Shown one piece after another: positions 1 through 7,232 of a stretch of 45,743 nucleotides of DNA; position 1 is the stretch's first letter, and each line of letters starts with the position of its first letter. The translations under genes were made by a program, and so were the position numbers. The notes beneath the pieces are model-generated. The model searched no databases and was not told where the DNA came from. It worked only from the letters and a program-made list of their open reading frames with translations. The stretch lies in NCBI GenBank assembly GCA_003497625.1, contig DNNO01000042.1, positions 1 through 45,743 of the forward strand, given 5' to 3'. This DNA is from Flavobacterium sp. Its GTDB lineage: Bacteria; Bacteroidota; Bacteroidia; Flavobacteriales; Flavobacteriaceae.

Positions 1-2
1 GT

Positions 3-116
3 TTTATTTTCATAAAACTTTTCAGAGTAAAAAACAGAATCTATAGTGTCATTTATCAAGGAAGAGATGATAGAAACATAGATCCTTTTATGAAATCTTT
101 TAGACTATTAAAATAA
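3..116 (+). CDS. 3' end of a truncated gene, unknown product
   Basis: The reading frame is open from the left edge of the window to a TAA at 114-116, giving about 37 residues with no start codon that makes sense as a gene start. The end reads ...RVKNRIYSVIYQGRDD...PFMKSFRLLK. A tail in which a Tyr/Val-rich strand is followed by a charged stretch and an F-x-x-SF-x-L ending is common at the C-termini of small Bacteroidetes exported proteins, but the family cannot be named from this fragment. The gene starts outside the window. It could also be a chance open frame, since AT-rich stretches of about 110 bases are not rare, but the composition looks protein-like. Confidence 0.5.
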   Translation, partial: FIFIKLFRVKNRIYSVIYQGRDDRNIDPFMKSFRLLK

Positions 117-212
117 ATTATAATAATAGACCTTATCCTTAAACATTTTATCTTTAAATAAAATCAAAAAAATATCGTCCCTACAGGACTTCCTAATCGT
201 TGTGTTTATTTT

Positions 213-291
213 TTACCCATATTGCGTTCCTACGGAACTAAAAAAGTAAATACAACAATTTAAAATGCTGTCAGGCATGAAATATGGGTAA
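213..291. repeat. REP-like nested palindrome
   Basis: Perfect 11-base inverted arms, TTACCCATATT at 213-223 and AATATGGGTAA at 281-291, enclose two smaller hairpins: GTTCC-TAC-GGAAC at 226-238 and ATGC...GCAT at 265-278. This can fold as a clover-like cruciform. A third related palindrome (GTCC...GGAC) lies at about 178-189, and a CCCGTAGGAATG fragment at about 318-330. Only one copy is visible in this window. Confidence 0.6.
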
Positions 292-348
292 CTTAAAGTA
301 ATATAGCTGGTAAAAATCCCGTAGGAATGTCATAGAAGAGATGCTTAA

Positions 349-528
349 CAGCATGACAAACTGGGTGTGATATGCGTTATGTGATGCTTCGTTACCTCAG
401 CATGACAAACTGTGTGTAAAAACTTTGCGTGCTTTGCGACCCGAGACCAAAGGTCGAATTGACAAAGTAAAAAACTTAGCGCCTTTGCATTTAAAAAAAG
501 ATACTGAAACGAGTTCAGCATGACAAAC
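349..528. repeat. Three dispersed copies of CAGCATGACAAAC
   Basis: The word CAGCATGACAAAC occurs at 349-361, 398-410 and 516-528. The third copy is part of a hairpin-forming unit starting near 504 (CTGAA-ACGAG-TTCAG). This resembles an interspersed flavobacterial repeat reading roughly CTGAAACRAGTTCAGCATGACA. It is non-coding in all three places. Confidence 0.55.
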
Positions 529-548
529 GAAACGGTGAAACTTTGCGT

Positions 549-836
549 TTAAAACTCATATTCTCTTTCCACTTTAGCAATTCTTACTTTGTAATTTTTG
601 TACCAAGTAGTTTTACCTTTTTCTTGCGCTTCTAAATGTTCCATATTGGCTTTCCAGTTTTTTATGGCTTCTAAACTTTCCCAATACGAAACGGTAATTC
701 CAATTTCGCTTCGTGCGCTTTCTATGCCTATATATCCAGGTTGGGCTTTGGCTAATTCTACCATTTTTATTGCCATTTCGGCATAACCTGCTTCCACTTC
801 GGTTCTTGTAGAGGTAAAAATTACTGCGTAGTACAT
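549..836 (-). CDS. ABM-domain (antibiotic biosynthesis monooxygenase-like) protein
   Basis: This 95-residue protein has the size and layout of a single ferredoxin-like ABM domain. It has an N-terminal strand (YYAVIFTS), a helix rich in Glu/Ala/Lys, the signature PGYIGIESARSE, and the strand ITVSYWESLEAIKNWK. Such proteins (YgiN/HmoA/ABM superfamily) are dimers and include quinol or anthrone oxygenases, heme-degrading enzymes and many of unknown substrate. Nothing here tells which one this is. The ATG at 836 is the natural start. The gene stands alone, flanked by repeat-rich DNA on both sides, so it is probably a single transcription unit. No signal peptide is visible, so it is cytoplasmic. 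The family call is secure, the specific activity is not. Confidence 0.82.
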   Translation of the reverse strand: MYYAVIFTSTRTEVEAGYAEMAIKMVELAKAQPGYIGIESARSEIGITVSYWESLEAIKNWKANMEHLEAQEKGKTTWYKNYKVRIAKVEREYEF

Positions 837-870
837 GAAAATTACGAATTAAAAATTATGAATTACGAAT

Positions 871-906
871 AGTTCTCGATACGATTTCTACGAAATCACT
901 CGAACT
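871..906. repeat. Imperfect inverted repeat upstream of the ABM gene
   Basis: Core hairpin GATTTC-TAC-GAAATC (883-897) is flanked by self-complementary TCGA blocks at 876-879 and 900-903 and by AGT/ACT ends. It lies just upstream of the minus-strand ABM gene (start at 836) and downstream of mazG. It looks like an interspersed palindromic element rather than a classic terminator, because no T-run follows on either strand. Confidence 0.55.
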
Positions 907-916
907 AACGACTATT

Positions 917-957
917 ACTGAATACTGAGACTGACCACTGAGACTGAAGACTGAATA
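917..957. repeat. Short ACTGA-type degenerate tandem repeat
   Basis: Irregular repeats of ACTGA with small spacers (ACTGAATACTGAGACTGACC and on) run up to the stop codon of mazG at 958-960. The unit is not exact, so this looks like decayed simple sequence. Confidence 0.5.
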
Positions 958-1731
958 CTAAAGTTTCTTCGCTTCTTCCCAAAAAACATCCATTTCGGCT
1001 AACGTCATATCCATTAAAGGTTTGCCTAATTCGGTGGCTTTGCTTTCTAAATATTGGAAACGCTTGATGAATTTTTTGTTGGTGCGTTCTAAGGCGTCTT
1101 CAGGGTTTACTTTTAAGAATCGGGCGTAATTTATCATGGAGAATAAAACATCGCCAAATTCGGCTTCTATTTTGTCTTGATTGCCGGCTTGTACCTCAAC
1201 TTGGAGTTCGTTAAGCTCTTCTTGCACTTTGTCCCAAACTTGGTGTGGTTCTTCCCAATCAAATCCAACACCTTTTACCTTATCCTGAATGCGACTTGCT
1301 TTTACTAATGCTGGTAAACTTTTTGGTACACCTTCCAATACTGATTTTTTACCTTCTTTCAGTTTTAGTTTTTCCCAATTTTGCTTTACTTCTTCTTCGT
1401 CAGCCACTACCACATCACCATAAATATGCGGATGACGATCGATTAATTTATCACAAATCGAATTGGCAACATCGCCAATATCAAACGCATTCGTTTCGCT
1501 TCCAATTTTCGCATAAAACACAATGTGTAACAATACATCGCCCAACTCTTTCTTGATTTCCTGCAAATCGTTATCTAAAATGGCGTCGCCTAATTCATAG
1601 GTTTCTTCAATCGTTAAATGACGTAGACTTTCTAGCGTTTGCTTTTTATCCCACGGACATTTTTCGCGCAAATCGTCCATGATATCTAAAAGTCGGTTGA
1701 AAGCTTGTAGTTGTTGTTGGCGTGTGTTCAT
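958..1731 (-). CDS. mazG: Nucleoside triphosphate pyrophosphohydrolase MazG
   Basis: MazG hydrolyses NTPs and dNTPs to monophosphate and pyrophosphate, cleaning the pool of abnormal nucleotides and influencing (p)ppGpp responses. The 257-residue protein has the usual two tandem all-alpha MazG domains. The first holds CPWDKKQTLESL, the metal-binding IEETYEL and the KKELGDVLLHIV helix. The second holds VQEELNELQ and AEFGDVLFSMINYAR. The open frame extends nine codons upstream to an ATG at 1758, but those codons are made of a repeat (AACTTGAAACTTGAAAC) also found in front of cca, so I chose the ATG at 1731 that begins MNTRQQQLQAF. Downstream on this strand lie only repeats and the ABM gene. Family assignment is very secure. 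Confidence 0.95.
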   Translation of the reverse strand: MNTRQQQLQAFNRLLDIMDDLREKCPWDKKQTLESLRHLTIEETYELGDAILDNDLQEIKKELGDVLLHIVFYAKIGSETNAFDIGDVANSICDKLIDRHPHIYGDVVVADEEEVKQNWEKLKLKEGKKSVLEGVPKSLPALVKASRIQDKVKGVGFDWEEPHQVWDKVQEELNELQVEVQAGNQDKIEAEFGDVLFSMINYARFLKVNPEDALERTNKKFIKRFQYLESKATELGKPLMDMTLAEMDVFWEEAKKL

Positions 1732-1739
1732 GATTTTGT

Positions 1740-1761
1740 TTTTTGTTTCAAGTTTCAAGTT
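1740..1761 (-). repeat. Leader repeat shared with cca
   Basis: On the minus strand this reads AACTTGAAACTTGAAAC followed by five A, directly upstream of the mazG start at 1731. The identical 22 bases lie at 17711-17732 on the plus strand, two bases before the cca start. More diverged copies of the TTGAAA word continue upstream (1761-1800). Confidence 0.7.
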
Positions 1762-1807
1762 TGAAATTGTTCTTTAACTTGAAATTGATTTTTGCACTTG
1801 TTTATGT

Positions 1808-1844
1808 AAAAATAAAAAATCCCACGTGGAAAACGCAGGATTTT
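1808..1844 (-). terminator. Intrinsic terminator after the DUF5606 gene
   Basis: On the minus strand a stem AAAATCC(TGCG)/(CGTG)GGATTTT (1816-1844, with two G-U pairs) is followed by a T-rich run (TTTTTTATTTTT). It lies 20 bases after the stop of the gene at 1865-2323 and separates it from mazG. Confidence 0.65.
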
Positions 1845-1864
1845 AAAATATAGTTTTCAACTAC

Positions 1865-2323
1865 TTATTCAGAAGCTGGAGTTTGCTTCGCCAATTCGCT
1901 ATTGCTCGTGTCTTCTTCTTTAACTTCTTTAGATAATGCTTCTAATGAAACAAAACCTTTAGGTTGTAACAAATTGTACCAGTTTAAGATTTTCTTAATG
2001 TCAGAAGTATACACTCTGTCTTCGTCAAATTCTGGTAAAATTTCTCTGAAGTATGCTTTTAATTTCGCATCGTCTTCTTTGTGAGACATTGCTAAACCGT
2101 CGTTTTCTTTAGTAGCAATTGCTTTGAAAACTTCTGCTAAACGCACTTCTTCTGAATATGTGTACACTGCAATTTCTGATAACAAACTTACGTTAGCTCT
2201 CATTCCTACAGTTATTTTTTTTCCGTCTAATAAAGACTCGGCTACAAATCCTGTACGTGTTTGAATTTTTAATTCATATAAACCTGGTTTCCCAGAAATA
2301 GCTAATATTTTTTGAATGCTCAT
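1865..2323 (-). CDS. DUF5606-family protein
   Basis: This 152-residue cytoplasmic protein begins MSIQKILAISGKPGLYEL and carries the small N-terminal domain seen in DUF5606 proteins (GLYELKIQTRTGFVAESLLDGKK, an SH3-like barrel by appearance). A helical middle follows (AEVFKAIATKENDG..., YTSDIKKILNWYNLLQ), and then a disordered acidic tail ending in TPASE. No enzyme motif is visible and the function is unknown. The family is restricted to Bacteroidetes as far as I know, and its place next to def and ruvX fits what is common in Flavobacteriaceae. Start at ATG 2323. A terminator follows it, and a 57-base gap separates it from def, so it may be co-transcribed with def. Confidence 0.75.
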   Translation of the reverse strand: MSIQKILAISGKPGLYELKIQTRTGFVAESLLDGKKITVGMRANVSLLSEIAVYTYSEEVRLAEVFKAIATKENDGLAMSHKEDDAKLKAYFREILPEFDEDRVYTSDIKKILNWYNLLQPKGFVSLEALSKEVKEEDTSNSELAKQTPASE

Positions 2324-2380
2324 GTTTCTTACTTATTAAGGTTGGCAAATATCTAATCTTTATTTAAAAATGCAAAAATT

Positions 2381-2968
2381 TTAACGTCCTTTTTTGTTTA
2401 CGTACTTCATTTTATAATCGGGTCTTGCTTTACCATCCATAATGTTTTGCAATTTCTTCCCAATTAACTTCTTTTTTAACATCGATAAGTGATCGGTAAA
2501 TAAAATCCCTTCGATGTGATCGTACTCATGTTGGATAACACGCGCGATTAAACCATCATACACTTCTGTTTTTTTATTGAAATCTTCATCAAAATATTCA
2601 ATCGTAATCGTATCATGACGAAAAACATCTTCACGCACATCTGGAATACTCAAACAACCTTCGTTGAATCCCCAAATATCACCTTCTTCTTTAATGATTT
2701 TTGCATTAATAAAAGTCTTCTTGAAATCTTTCATTAAAGCCGCTTCTTCTTTAGAAACATCATCACTATCGCTAAAAGGTTCGGTATCTACAATAAACAA
2801 ACGAATTGGCAACCCAACTTGTGGAGCAGCCAAACCAACGCCATGCGCATGATACATGGTGTCATACATATTAGCAATTGTTTCTTTAAGATTCGGATAT
2901 TCTGGTGTAATGTCCTCACATAGTTTGCGTAAGACTGGTTCTCCGTATCCATATATTGGTAAAATCAT
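2381..2968 (-). CDS. def: Peptide deformylase
   Basis: Def removes the formyl group from the N-terminal methionine of nascent proteins at the ribosome exit. All three signature motifs are present in order: GVGLAAPQVG (near residue 43), EGCLSIP (near 103, the Cys being a metal ligand) and HEYDH (the HExxH metal-binding and catalytic motif). The length of 195 residues is normal for a Bacteroidetes type I enzyme; a short acidic insertion (SDSDDVSKEEAAL) before the central motif is typical of the lineage. The start at ATG 2968 gives MILPIYGYGEPVLR, a standard N-terminus. A -7 box (TACTTTTG on the minus strand) lies at 2994-3001, touching the stop codon of ruvX, so def probably has its own promoter as well as any read-through. 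Confidence 0.97.
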   Translation of the reverse strand: MILPIYGYGEPVLRKLCEDITPEYPNLKETIANMYDTMYHAHGVGLAAPQVGLPIRLFIVDTEPFSDSDDVSKEEAALMKDFKKTFINAKIIKEEGDIWGFNEGCLSIPDVREDVFRHDTITIEYFDEDFNKKTEVYDGLIARVIQHEYDHIEGILFTDHLSMLKKKLIGKKLQNIMDGKARPDYKMKYVNKKGR

Positions 2969-2993
2969 GGTAATCGTATTAATTTTAAAAATG

Positions 2994-3001
2994 CAAAAGT
3001 A
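2994..3001 (-). promoter_or_regulatory. Putative -7 box for def
   Basis: Minus-strand TACTTTTG fits TAnnTTTG exactly and lies 25 bases upstream of the def ATG, abutting the ruvX stop at 3002. A TTTG lies upstream at 3017-3020, but the spacing of 15 bases is shorter than the usual 19. Confidence 0.5.
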
Positions 3002-3412
3002 CTATTTTTTATAACGCAAATAATCTTGAAGTATAATTGTTGCGGCAATTTCGTCAACCAAAGCTTTATTTTGACGTTGTTTTTTATTTAAACCGCTGTC
3101 TATCATGGTTTGAAATGCCATTTTAGAGGTAAATCGCTCATCGACTCTCTCCAAAGGCATTTCAGGAAAAGCTTCTTTAAATTTTACCACAAAAGCATTT
3201 ATGATTTCAGCACTTTGAGATGGTGTTCCGTCCATTTGTTTGGGTTCTCCAACGATGACGCACGCTACTTTTTCTTTAGAAAAATAGTCTTTTAAAAAAG
3301 CAATTGCCGTTTCTGATGGAATTGTGGTTAGCCCAAAAGCTATCATCTGCATTTCATCAGTAACGGCAATGCCTGTTCTTTTTATTCCGTAATCTATTGC
3401 TAAAATTCGCAT
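3002..3412 (-). CDS. ruvX: Putative pre-16S rRNA nuclease / Holliday junction resolvase-like YqgF
   Basis: The 136-residue protein has the RNase H-like YqgF fold. Signs are the opening strand MRILAIDYGIKRTGIAV with the first catalytic Asp (residue 6), VIVGEPKQMDGT with the catalytic Glu, VDERFTS, and KALVDEIAATIILQDYL with the last Asp. In E. coli the enzyme matures the 5' end of 16S rRNA; it has also been described as a Holliday-junction resolvase homolog. The start at ATG 3412 is supported by a -7 box just upstream (3431-3438). It is followed by def and the DUF5606 gene on the same strand. Length and motifs are normal. Confidence 0.95.
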   Translation of the reverse strand: MRILAIDYGIKRTGIAVTDEMQMIAFGLTTIPSETAIAFLKDYFSKEKVACVIVGEPKQMDGTPSQSAEIINAFVVKFKEAFPEMPLERVDERFTSKMAFQTMIDSGLNKKQRQNKALVDEIAATIILQDYLRYKK

Positions 3413-3430
3413 TTATTGACTAATTTTTAG

Positions 3431-3438
3431 CAAATATA
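3431..3438 (-). promoter_or_regulatory. Putative -7 box for ruvX
   Basis: Minus-strand TATATTTG matches TAnnTTTG and ends 18 bases before the ruvX ATG. A TTTG lies 22 bases further upstream (3461-3464), inside the end of the preceding gene. Confidence 0.5.
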
Positions 3439-3446
3439 AGTTCAAT

Positions 3447-4295
3447 TTACTTAATAATTTCAAATTCGGCTAAAGTTGCCATTCTAGCTTTGTTTAATTT
3501 TAAAGTTTTACCATCAAAATTATAATTATCTGCAATTTCTAAAACTTTAGCTAATTCTTGTTCCGTAAGCATATCGCCACAAGCCATCATGGTTGAAGCT
3601 ACTTTTGAGAATTCAATACGACTTATATCTTCTTTTAATTTATAGCTTCCCATCATATTATTACAACCTGCAAAAGCTGAGAATCTTCCATCGGTATTAA
3701 AAGTAATTCCGTGTTCCCTTTTGGCATCTTTACTTCTCTGAACGCTCTTACCATTTAATTTCACCAAACGCCATTTTGAATTTTTCAATTCTACTTTAGC
3801 AACTTCTTTAGTTTTTGTTTCTTCTTTTTCAACTGGAGCAATTGGTTCCGATATTTCAATTCTCGATAATTGGTAATTAGAAGCTAAATCGCCTTCAATA
3901 CGTTTTCCTTCAGCATCTAATTGAAACAATACACCTTCACCAACAAAATATTGATTAGGAGCTTCTAAACCTGAAAGCGTGATGGTATTACCAGCTTCAT
4001 TCCATGTGAATTTTCCGGTTTCTTTAAAAACTTTGTCTGATTTTCCTTTATAAACGGTTTGCTTTGTGTAATTGTCGGCGGTTAATGAAATTGTGGTTTC
4101 AATAGATTCACAATCGGCACACGGAAGATTACCTCTATAGTTTCCTTGATAATCTAAACTGTTTTTTGCATTGTGTACATCTGACTGAACGACTGTTGAG
4201 TCAATTGGTGTAACTTCTGCTTCTTGGTTCGTTTCTTTTTTACAAGAAGTAAAACTGAAAGCTATCATTCCTAAAATTAAAAGCGTTTTTTTCAT
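3447..4295 (-). CDS. NlpE N-terminal/META (HslJ-like) two-domain lipoprotein
   Basis: This 282-residue envelope protein begins with a lipoprotein signal (MKKTLLILGMIAFSFTSC, lipobox Cys at 18). Residues of roughly 50-145 form an NlpE-type N-terminal domain (GNYRGNLPCADCESIETTIS, including the CxxC pair, then a lipocalin-like run of strands). After an acidic/Lys linker comes a META/HslJ domain (SKWRLVKLNGK, ITFNTDGRFSAFAGCNNMMGSYKL, TMMACGDMLTEQELAKVL). NlpE in E. coli signals envelope stress and copper; HslJ is linked to heat and novobiocin resistance. In Bacteroidetes the fusion is widespread but its role is not established. Start ATG 4295. It is divergent from dapD and followed 34 bases later by ruvX. 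Confidence 0.85.
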   Translation of the reverse strand: MKKTLLILGMIAFSFTSCKKETNQEAEVTPIDSTVVQSDVHNAKNSLDYQGNYRGNLPCADCESIETTISLTADNYTKQTVYKGKSDKVFKETGKFTWNEAGNTITLSGLEAPNQYFVGEGVLFQLDAEGKRIEGDLASNYQLSRIEISEPIAPVEKEETKTKEVAKVELKNSKWRLVKLNGKSVQRSKDAKREHGITFNTDGRFSAFAGCNNMMGSYKLKEDISRIEFSKVASTMMACGDMLTEQELAKVLEIADNYNFDGKTLKLNKARMATLAEFEIIK

Positions 4296-4376
4296 GTTGT
4301 TAGTTGTTTAATTTGTTATAAGTAAAGTTAATGAATTTTTCTATATCCAAAAACAATTCCAAAATTGAGAAAATGT

Positions 4377-4384
4377 TATCTTTG
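4377..4384 (+). promoter_or_regulatory. Putative -7 box for dapD
   Basis: TATCTTTG matches TAnnTTTG and ends 20 bases before the dapD ATG at 4405. No TTG is seen at the ideal distance upstream. Confidence 0.5.
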
Positions 4385-4404
4385 CTACACAAATTTTGAA
4401 AATC

Positions 4405-5220
4405 ATGACCAATTTACAATCTACGATAGAACAAGCATGGGAAAATCGTGCTTTATTACAAGAAGAAACTACGCAAAAAGCCATTAGAGAAGTTATCGAA
4501 TTATTAGATAGCGGAAAACTTCGTGTAGCTGAACCAATTGAAAATGGTTGGCAAGTAAACGAATGGGTTAAAAAAGCGGTGGTAATGTACTTCCCTATTC
4601 AAAAAATGGAAACTTGGGAATCGGGAATTTTTGAATATCACGATAAAATGTTATTGAAACGCAATTATGCTGAAAAAGGAATTCGTGTAGTTCCAAATGC
4701 GGTGGCAAGATATGGTGCTTATATTTCTTCGGGCGTAATTTTAATGCCAAGTTATGTAAACATCGGTGCTTATGTAGATGAAGGCACGATGGTAGATACT
4801 TGGGCAACAGTAGGAAGTTGTGCTCAAATTGGAAAACATGTTCACCTCTCAGGTGGTGTTGGAATTGGTGGTGTTTTAGAACCGTTACAAGCTGCTCCAG
4901 TAATTATTGAAGATGGTGCTTTCATCGGTTCAAGATGTATTGTAGTAGAAGGTGTTCACGTAGGCAAAGAAGCGGTTTTAGGTGCGAATGTTTGTTTGAC
5001 TGGTTCGACTAAAATTATTGATGTTACAGACGATGAACCTATTGAATATAAAGGAGTTGTTCCAGCTCGTTCAGTTGTAATTCCAGGAAGTTACACAAAG
5101 AAATTCCCTGCTGGAGATTATCAAGTACCTTGTGCCATCATCATTGGCCAAAGAAAACCTTCAACCGATTTGAAGACTTCTTTGAATGATGCATTGAGAG
5201 AATACAACGTAGCGGTATAA
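4405..5220 (+). CDS. dapD: 2,3,4,5-tetrahydropyridine-2,6-dicarboxylate N-succinyltransferase
   Basis: DapD transfers succinyl from succinyl-CoA to tetrahydrodipicolinate in the succinylase branch of lysine and meso-diaminopimelate synthesis, feeding peptidoglycan. The 271-residue protein has the N-terminal helical domain (QSTIEQAWENRALL) and a long left-handed beta-helix of hexapeptide repeats (VILMPSYVNIGAYVDEGTMV, WATVGSCAQIG, GGVGIGGVLEPLQA, IIEDGAFIGSRCIVVEGV), then the typical C-terminus. I start it at ATG 4405 (MTNLQSTIEQAW); a frame extension to a TTG at 4396 adds only three codons and has no support. A terminator hairpin follows at 5242. It appears to be a single-gene unit. Confidence 0.97.
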   Translation: MTNLQSTIEQAWENRALLQEETTQKAIREVIELLDSGKLRVAEPIENGWQVNEWVKKAVVMYFPIQKMETWESGIFEYHDKMLLKRNYAEKGIRVVPNAVARYGAYISSGVILMPSYVNIGAYVDEGTMVDTWATVGSCAQIGKHVHLSGGVGIGGVLEPLQAAPVIIEDGAFIGSRCIVVEGVHVGKEAVLGANVCLTGSTKIIDVTDDEPIEYKGVVPARSVVIPGSYTKKFPAGDYQVPCAIIIGQRKPSTDLKTSLNDALREYNVAV

Positions 5221-5241
5221 TCAAAATTAAAATACAAAGTG

Positions 5242-5286
5242 AATTCCAATTCATGACAAAATTGTTGTGAATTGGAATTTTTATTT
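5242..5286 (+). terminator. Intrinsic terminator after dapD
   Basis: A 12-base stem AATTCCAATTCA / TGAATTGGAATT (5242-5253 and 5268-5279) is followed by TTTATTTT. Confidence 0.8.
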
Positions 5287-5316
5287 TCCTCTAAAAGTAA
5301 ATTACAAGTAAATAAA

Positions 5317-5346
5317 TTGTAAATTTTATATGAATGGTTAAATTTG
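5317..5346 (+). promoter_or_regulatory. Bacteroidetes promoter for the sulfatase-fold gene
   Basis: TTG at 5317-5319, exactly 19 bases, then TAAATTTG at 5339-5346. The upstream ATG at 5334 lies inside this promoter, so transcription should begin just after it and the ATG at 5364 is the likely start codon. Confidence 0.7.
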
Positions 5347-5363
5347 CTGAAAATTACCTTTCT

Positions 5364-7232
5364 ATGTCAAACTATTTTAGCAGTGTAAAACTATTTTTCA
5401 AGCGCTTTTTTATTGTTCTTTTTATATATCAAATTTGTCGTTTGTTGTTTTACTTTTTCAATCGAAATGCCTTTGAAAACATTTCTGCTAAGGGTTTTTT
5501 AGGCGGAATTCATTTTGATTTATCGGCAATAGCTTACATCAACTTAGTTTTTGCACTTTTGCACTTTATTCCAGGTAATTTTAAATACAAACCTAACTAT
5601 CAAAAGTATTTGAAAATTGGTTTCTTCATTGTGAATTTCATCTTCATTTTAACCAATTTTGTTGATTTCGAATATTATAAATTCACCGGAAGAAGAAGTA
5701 CTTTTGGCATGATTACCGCAAGCGGAATGGAGAATGAAATTGGCGGATTAATCTTCTCTTTTTTAGTTGAATTTTGGCATTTACCAATTCTTGCTTTGGT
5801 TTTAGGAATAGTATTTTGGAAGGTAATTCCGAATTTAAAATCAGCAAGCGAACAAAGTGCAAACTGGTCACAAATTGCGAAACAATCCGGAATGTTTGTG
5901 CTTTTAATGGGATTTGCATTCTTGTTAGGTCGTGGTGGTTTTCAGAAAAAACCGTTGCGAATTGTAGATGCAGTAAATTATGGTTCTATAAATCAATCCG
6001 CAATTGTGTTGAATACACCGTTTTGCATTATTAAAACTATTGGTAAAAAAGAAACCTTAGAATCGCCAAAATACTTTTCGGAAACGGAATTAAATCAAAT
6101 TTTCAATCCAATCACTGAAATCTCTTCAACTGAAAATCCGAACAAAAAAAATGTGGTGATTATTATTTTAGAAAGTTTCGGAAGAGAAAATATTCAGCGC
6201 GGACAAACGCCTTTTTTAGATGCTTTGATTGAAAAATCATTATTCTTTGAAAATGGTTTTGCTAACGGAAAACTTTCAATTGATGCCGTTCCTTCTACGC
6301 TTTCGAGTATTCCGAGTTTAATGAATAATTCGTTAATTACGTCAAGTTATTCGATTAACGAAGTGTATGGTTTACCAAAAATTTTAAAAGATAACGGCTA
6401 TCAAACTGCGTTTTTTCACGGAGCTTTCAACGGAAGTCAGAATTTTGACCAATATTGTAAAGTAGCTGGTTTTGATAATTATTTTGGTAAAAACGAATAC
6501 GTTGGTCCAGAAGCATTTGATGGAAGATGGGGCATTTTTGATGAAGAATTTATGCAATATTTTTCAGGTAAAATGACCGAATTCAAACAACCATTTTTCA
6601 GTACGATTTTTACAATATCATCCCATAATCCATACATTATTCCGCAAAAACACAAAGGGAAATTTCCAAAAGGAACTACTAAAATTCATGAAAGTATTGC
6701 TTATTCTGATTATGCTTTGAAACGATTTTTTGAAACGTCTTCTAAAGAAGATTGGTATAAAAACACGCTATTCATAATTACTTCTGATCATACTTCATCG
6801 GAACCAACTGAGAAAAAGTTTAAAACTAATGTCGGGAAATTTAGAGTTCCTATTTTATTCTTCGATCCTTCAAATCCTTCTATCGTTGGAAAAAATCAGA
6901 AGAATTTACAACAAATTGACATCATGCCTTCGATAATTGATTATCTAAATATCGATAGCAAAATGATTACCTACGGTAAATCGTATCAGTCTGAAAAAGA
7001 TTTTGTGGTGTATTATTTAGATAACATTTACCATTATGTTTCGGGCGATTATTACTTGGCTTTCGACGGAAAAAAATCGTTAGGATTATATAATTTCAAA
7101 AAAGATGAATTACTAAAAACCAATGTAATCAAAACCGAAAAAGAAAAGGCAACCGAAATGGAAACGTTTATAAAAGCCTATATTCAATCGTTTAATGAGC
7201 GAATGATTGGAAATAAATTAACGCTTCAATAA
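5364..7232 (+). CDS. LTA synthase-like membrane sulfatase-fold protein
   Basis: A 622-residue inner-membrane protein with about five transmembrane segments in the first 200 residues, followed by a periplasmic alkaline-phosphatase/sulfatase-type domain. That domain shows the metal-binding strand VVIIILESFGRE, GKLSIDAVPSTLSSIPSLM around the usual nucleophile region, DGRWGIFDEEF, and ITSDHTS with the metal-binding Asp-His pair. Such enzymes move phosphoglycerol, phosphoethanolamine or similar groups between lipids and glycans. As this organism should be Gram-negative, lipoteichoic acid is an unlikely product and modification of a surface glycan or lipid is more plausible. The next genes make surface polysaccharide. 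I prefer ATG 5364 over ATG 5334 because the latter lies in the promoter. Its 3' end overlaps the opposite-strand gene by 15 bases. Confidence 0.82.
   Translation: MSNYFSSVKLFFKRFFIVLFIYQICRLLFYFFNRNAFENISAKGFLGGIHFDLSAIAYINLVFALLHFIPGNFKYKPNYQKYLKIGFFIVNFIFILTNFVDFEYYKFTGRRSTFGMITASGMENEIGGLIFSFLVEFWHLPILALVLGIVFWKVIPNLKSASEQSANWSQIAKQSGMFVLLMGFAFLLGRGGFQKKPLRIVDAVNYGSINQSAIVLNTPFCIIKTIGKKETLESPKYFSETELNQIFNPITEISSTENPNKKNVVIIILESFGRENIQRGQTPFLDALIEKSLFFENGFANGKLSIDAVPSTLSSIPSLMNNSLITSSYSINEVYGLPKILKDNGYQTAFFHGAFNGSQNFDQYCKVAGFDNYFGKNEYVGPEAFDGRWGIFDEEFMQYFSGKMTEFKQPFFSTIFTISSHNPYIIPQKHKGKFPKGTTKIHESIAYSDYALKRFFETSSKEDWYKNTLFIITSDHTSSEPTEKKFKTNVGKFRVPILFFDPSNPSIVGKNQKNLQQIDIMPSIIDYLNIDSKMITYGKSYQSEKDFVVYYLDNIYHYVSGDYYLAFDGKKSLGLYNFKKDELLKTNVIKTEKEKATEMETFIKAYIQSFNERMIGNKLTLQ

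Larger units (their letters stand above)
117..548. other. Gene-free stretch with degenerate repeats
   Basis: No convincing coding frame was found on either strand in these roughly 430 bases. The stretch holds REP-like palindromes (listed separately) and three copies of a CAGCATGACAAAC word. It also holds decayed, phrase-like sequence around 420-500 (ACTTTGCG..., GCCTTTGCAT) of the kind scattered between genes in flavobacterial genomes. Nothing here looks like a promoter for the convergent gene that ends at 549. Confidence 0.6.

Noticed and set aside
117..548. CRISPR-like array from the repeated CAGCATGACAAAC word
   Set aside because: The copies are irregularly spaced (49 and 118 bases apart), short and differ in flanks; there are no cas genes.
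598..786. Plus-strand open frame opposite the ABM gene
   Set aside because: It lies entirely antisense to a well-supported gene and its translation has no domain-like pattern. The same applies to the other antisense open frames, such as those opposite typA and the TonB receptor gene.
5364..7232. True lipoteichoic acid synthase
   Set aside because: The fold and membrane layout fit the LtaS superfamily, but the organism appears Gram-negative and the nucleophile region differs, so only the superfamily is claimed.
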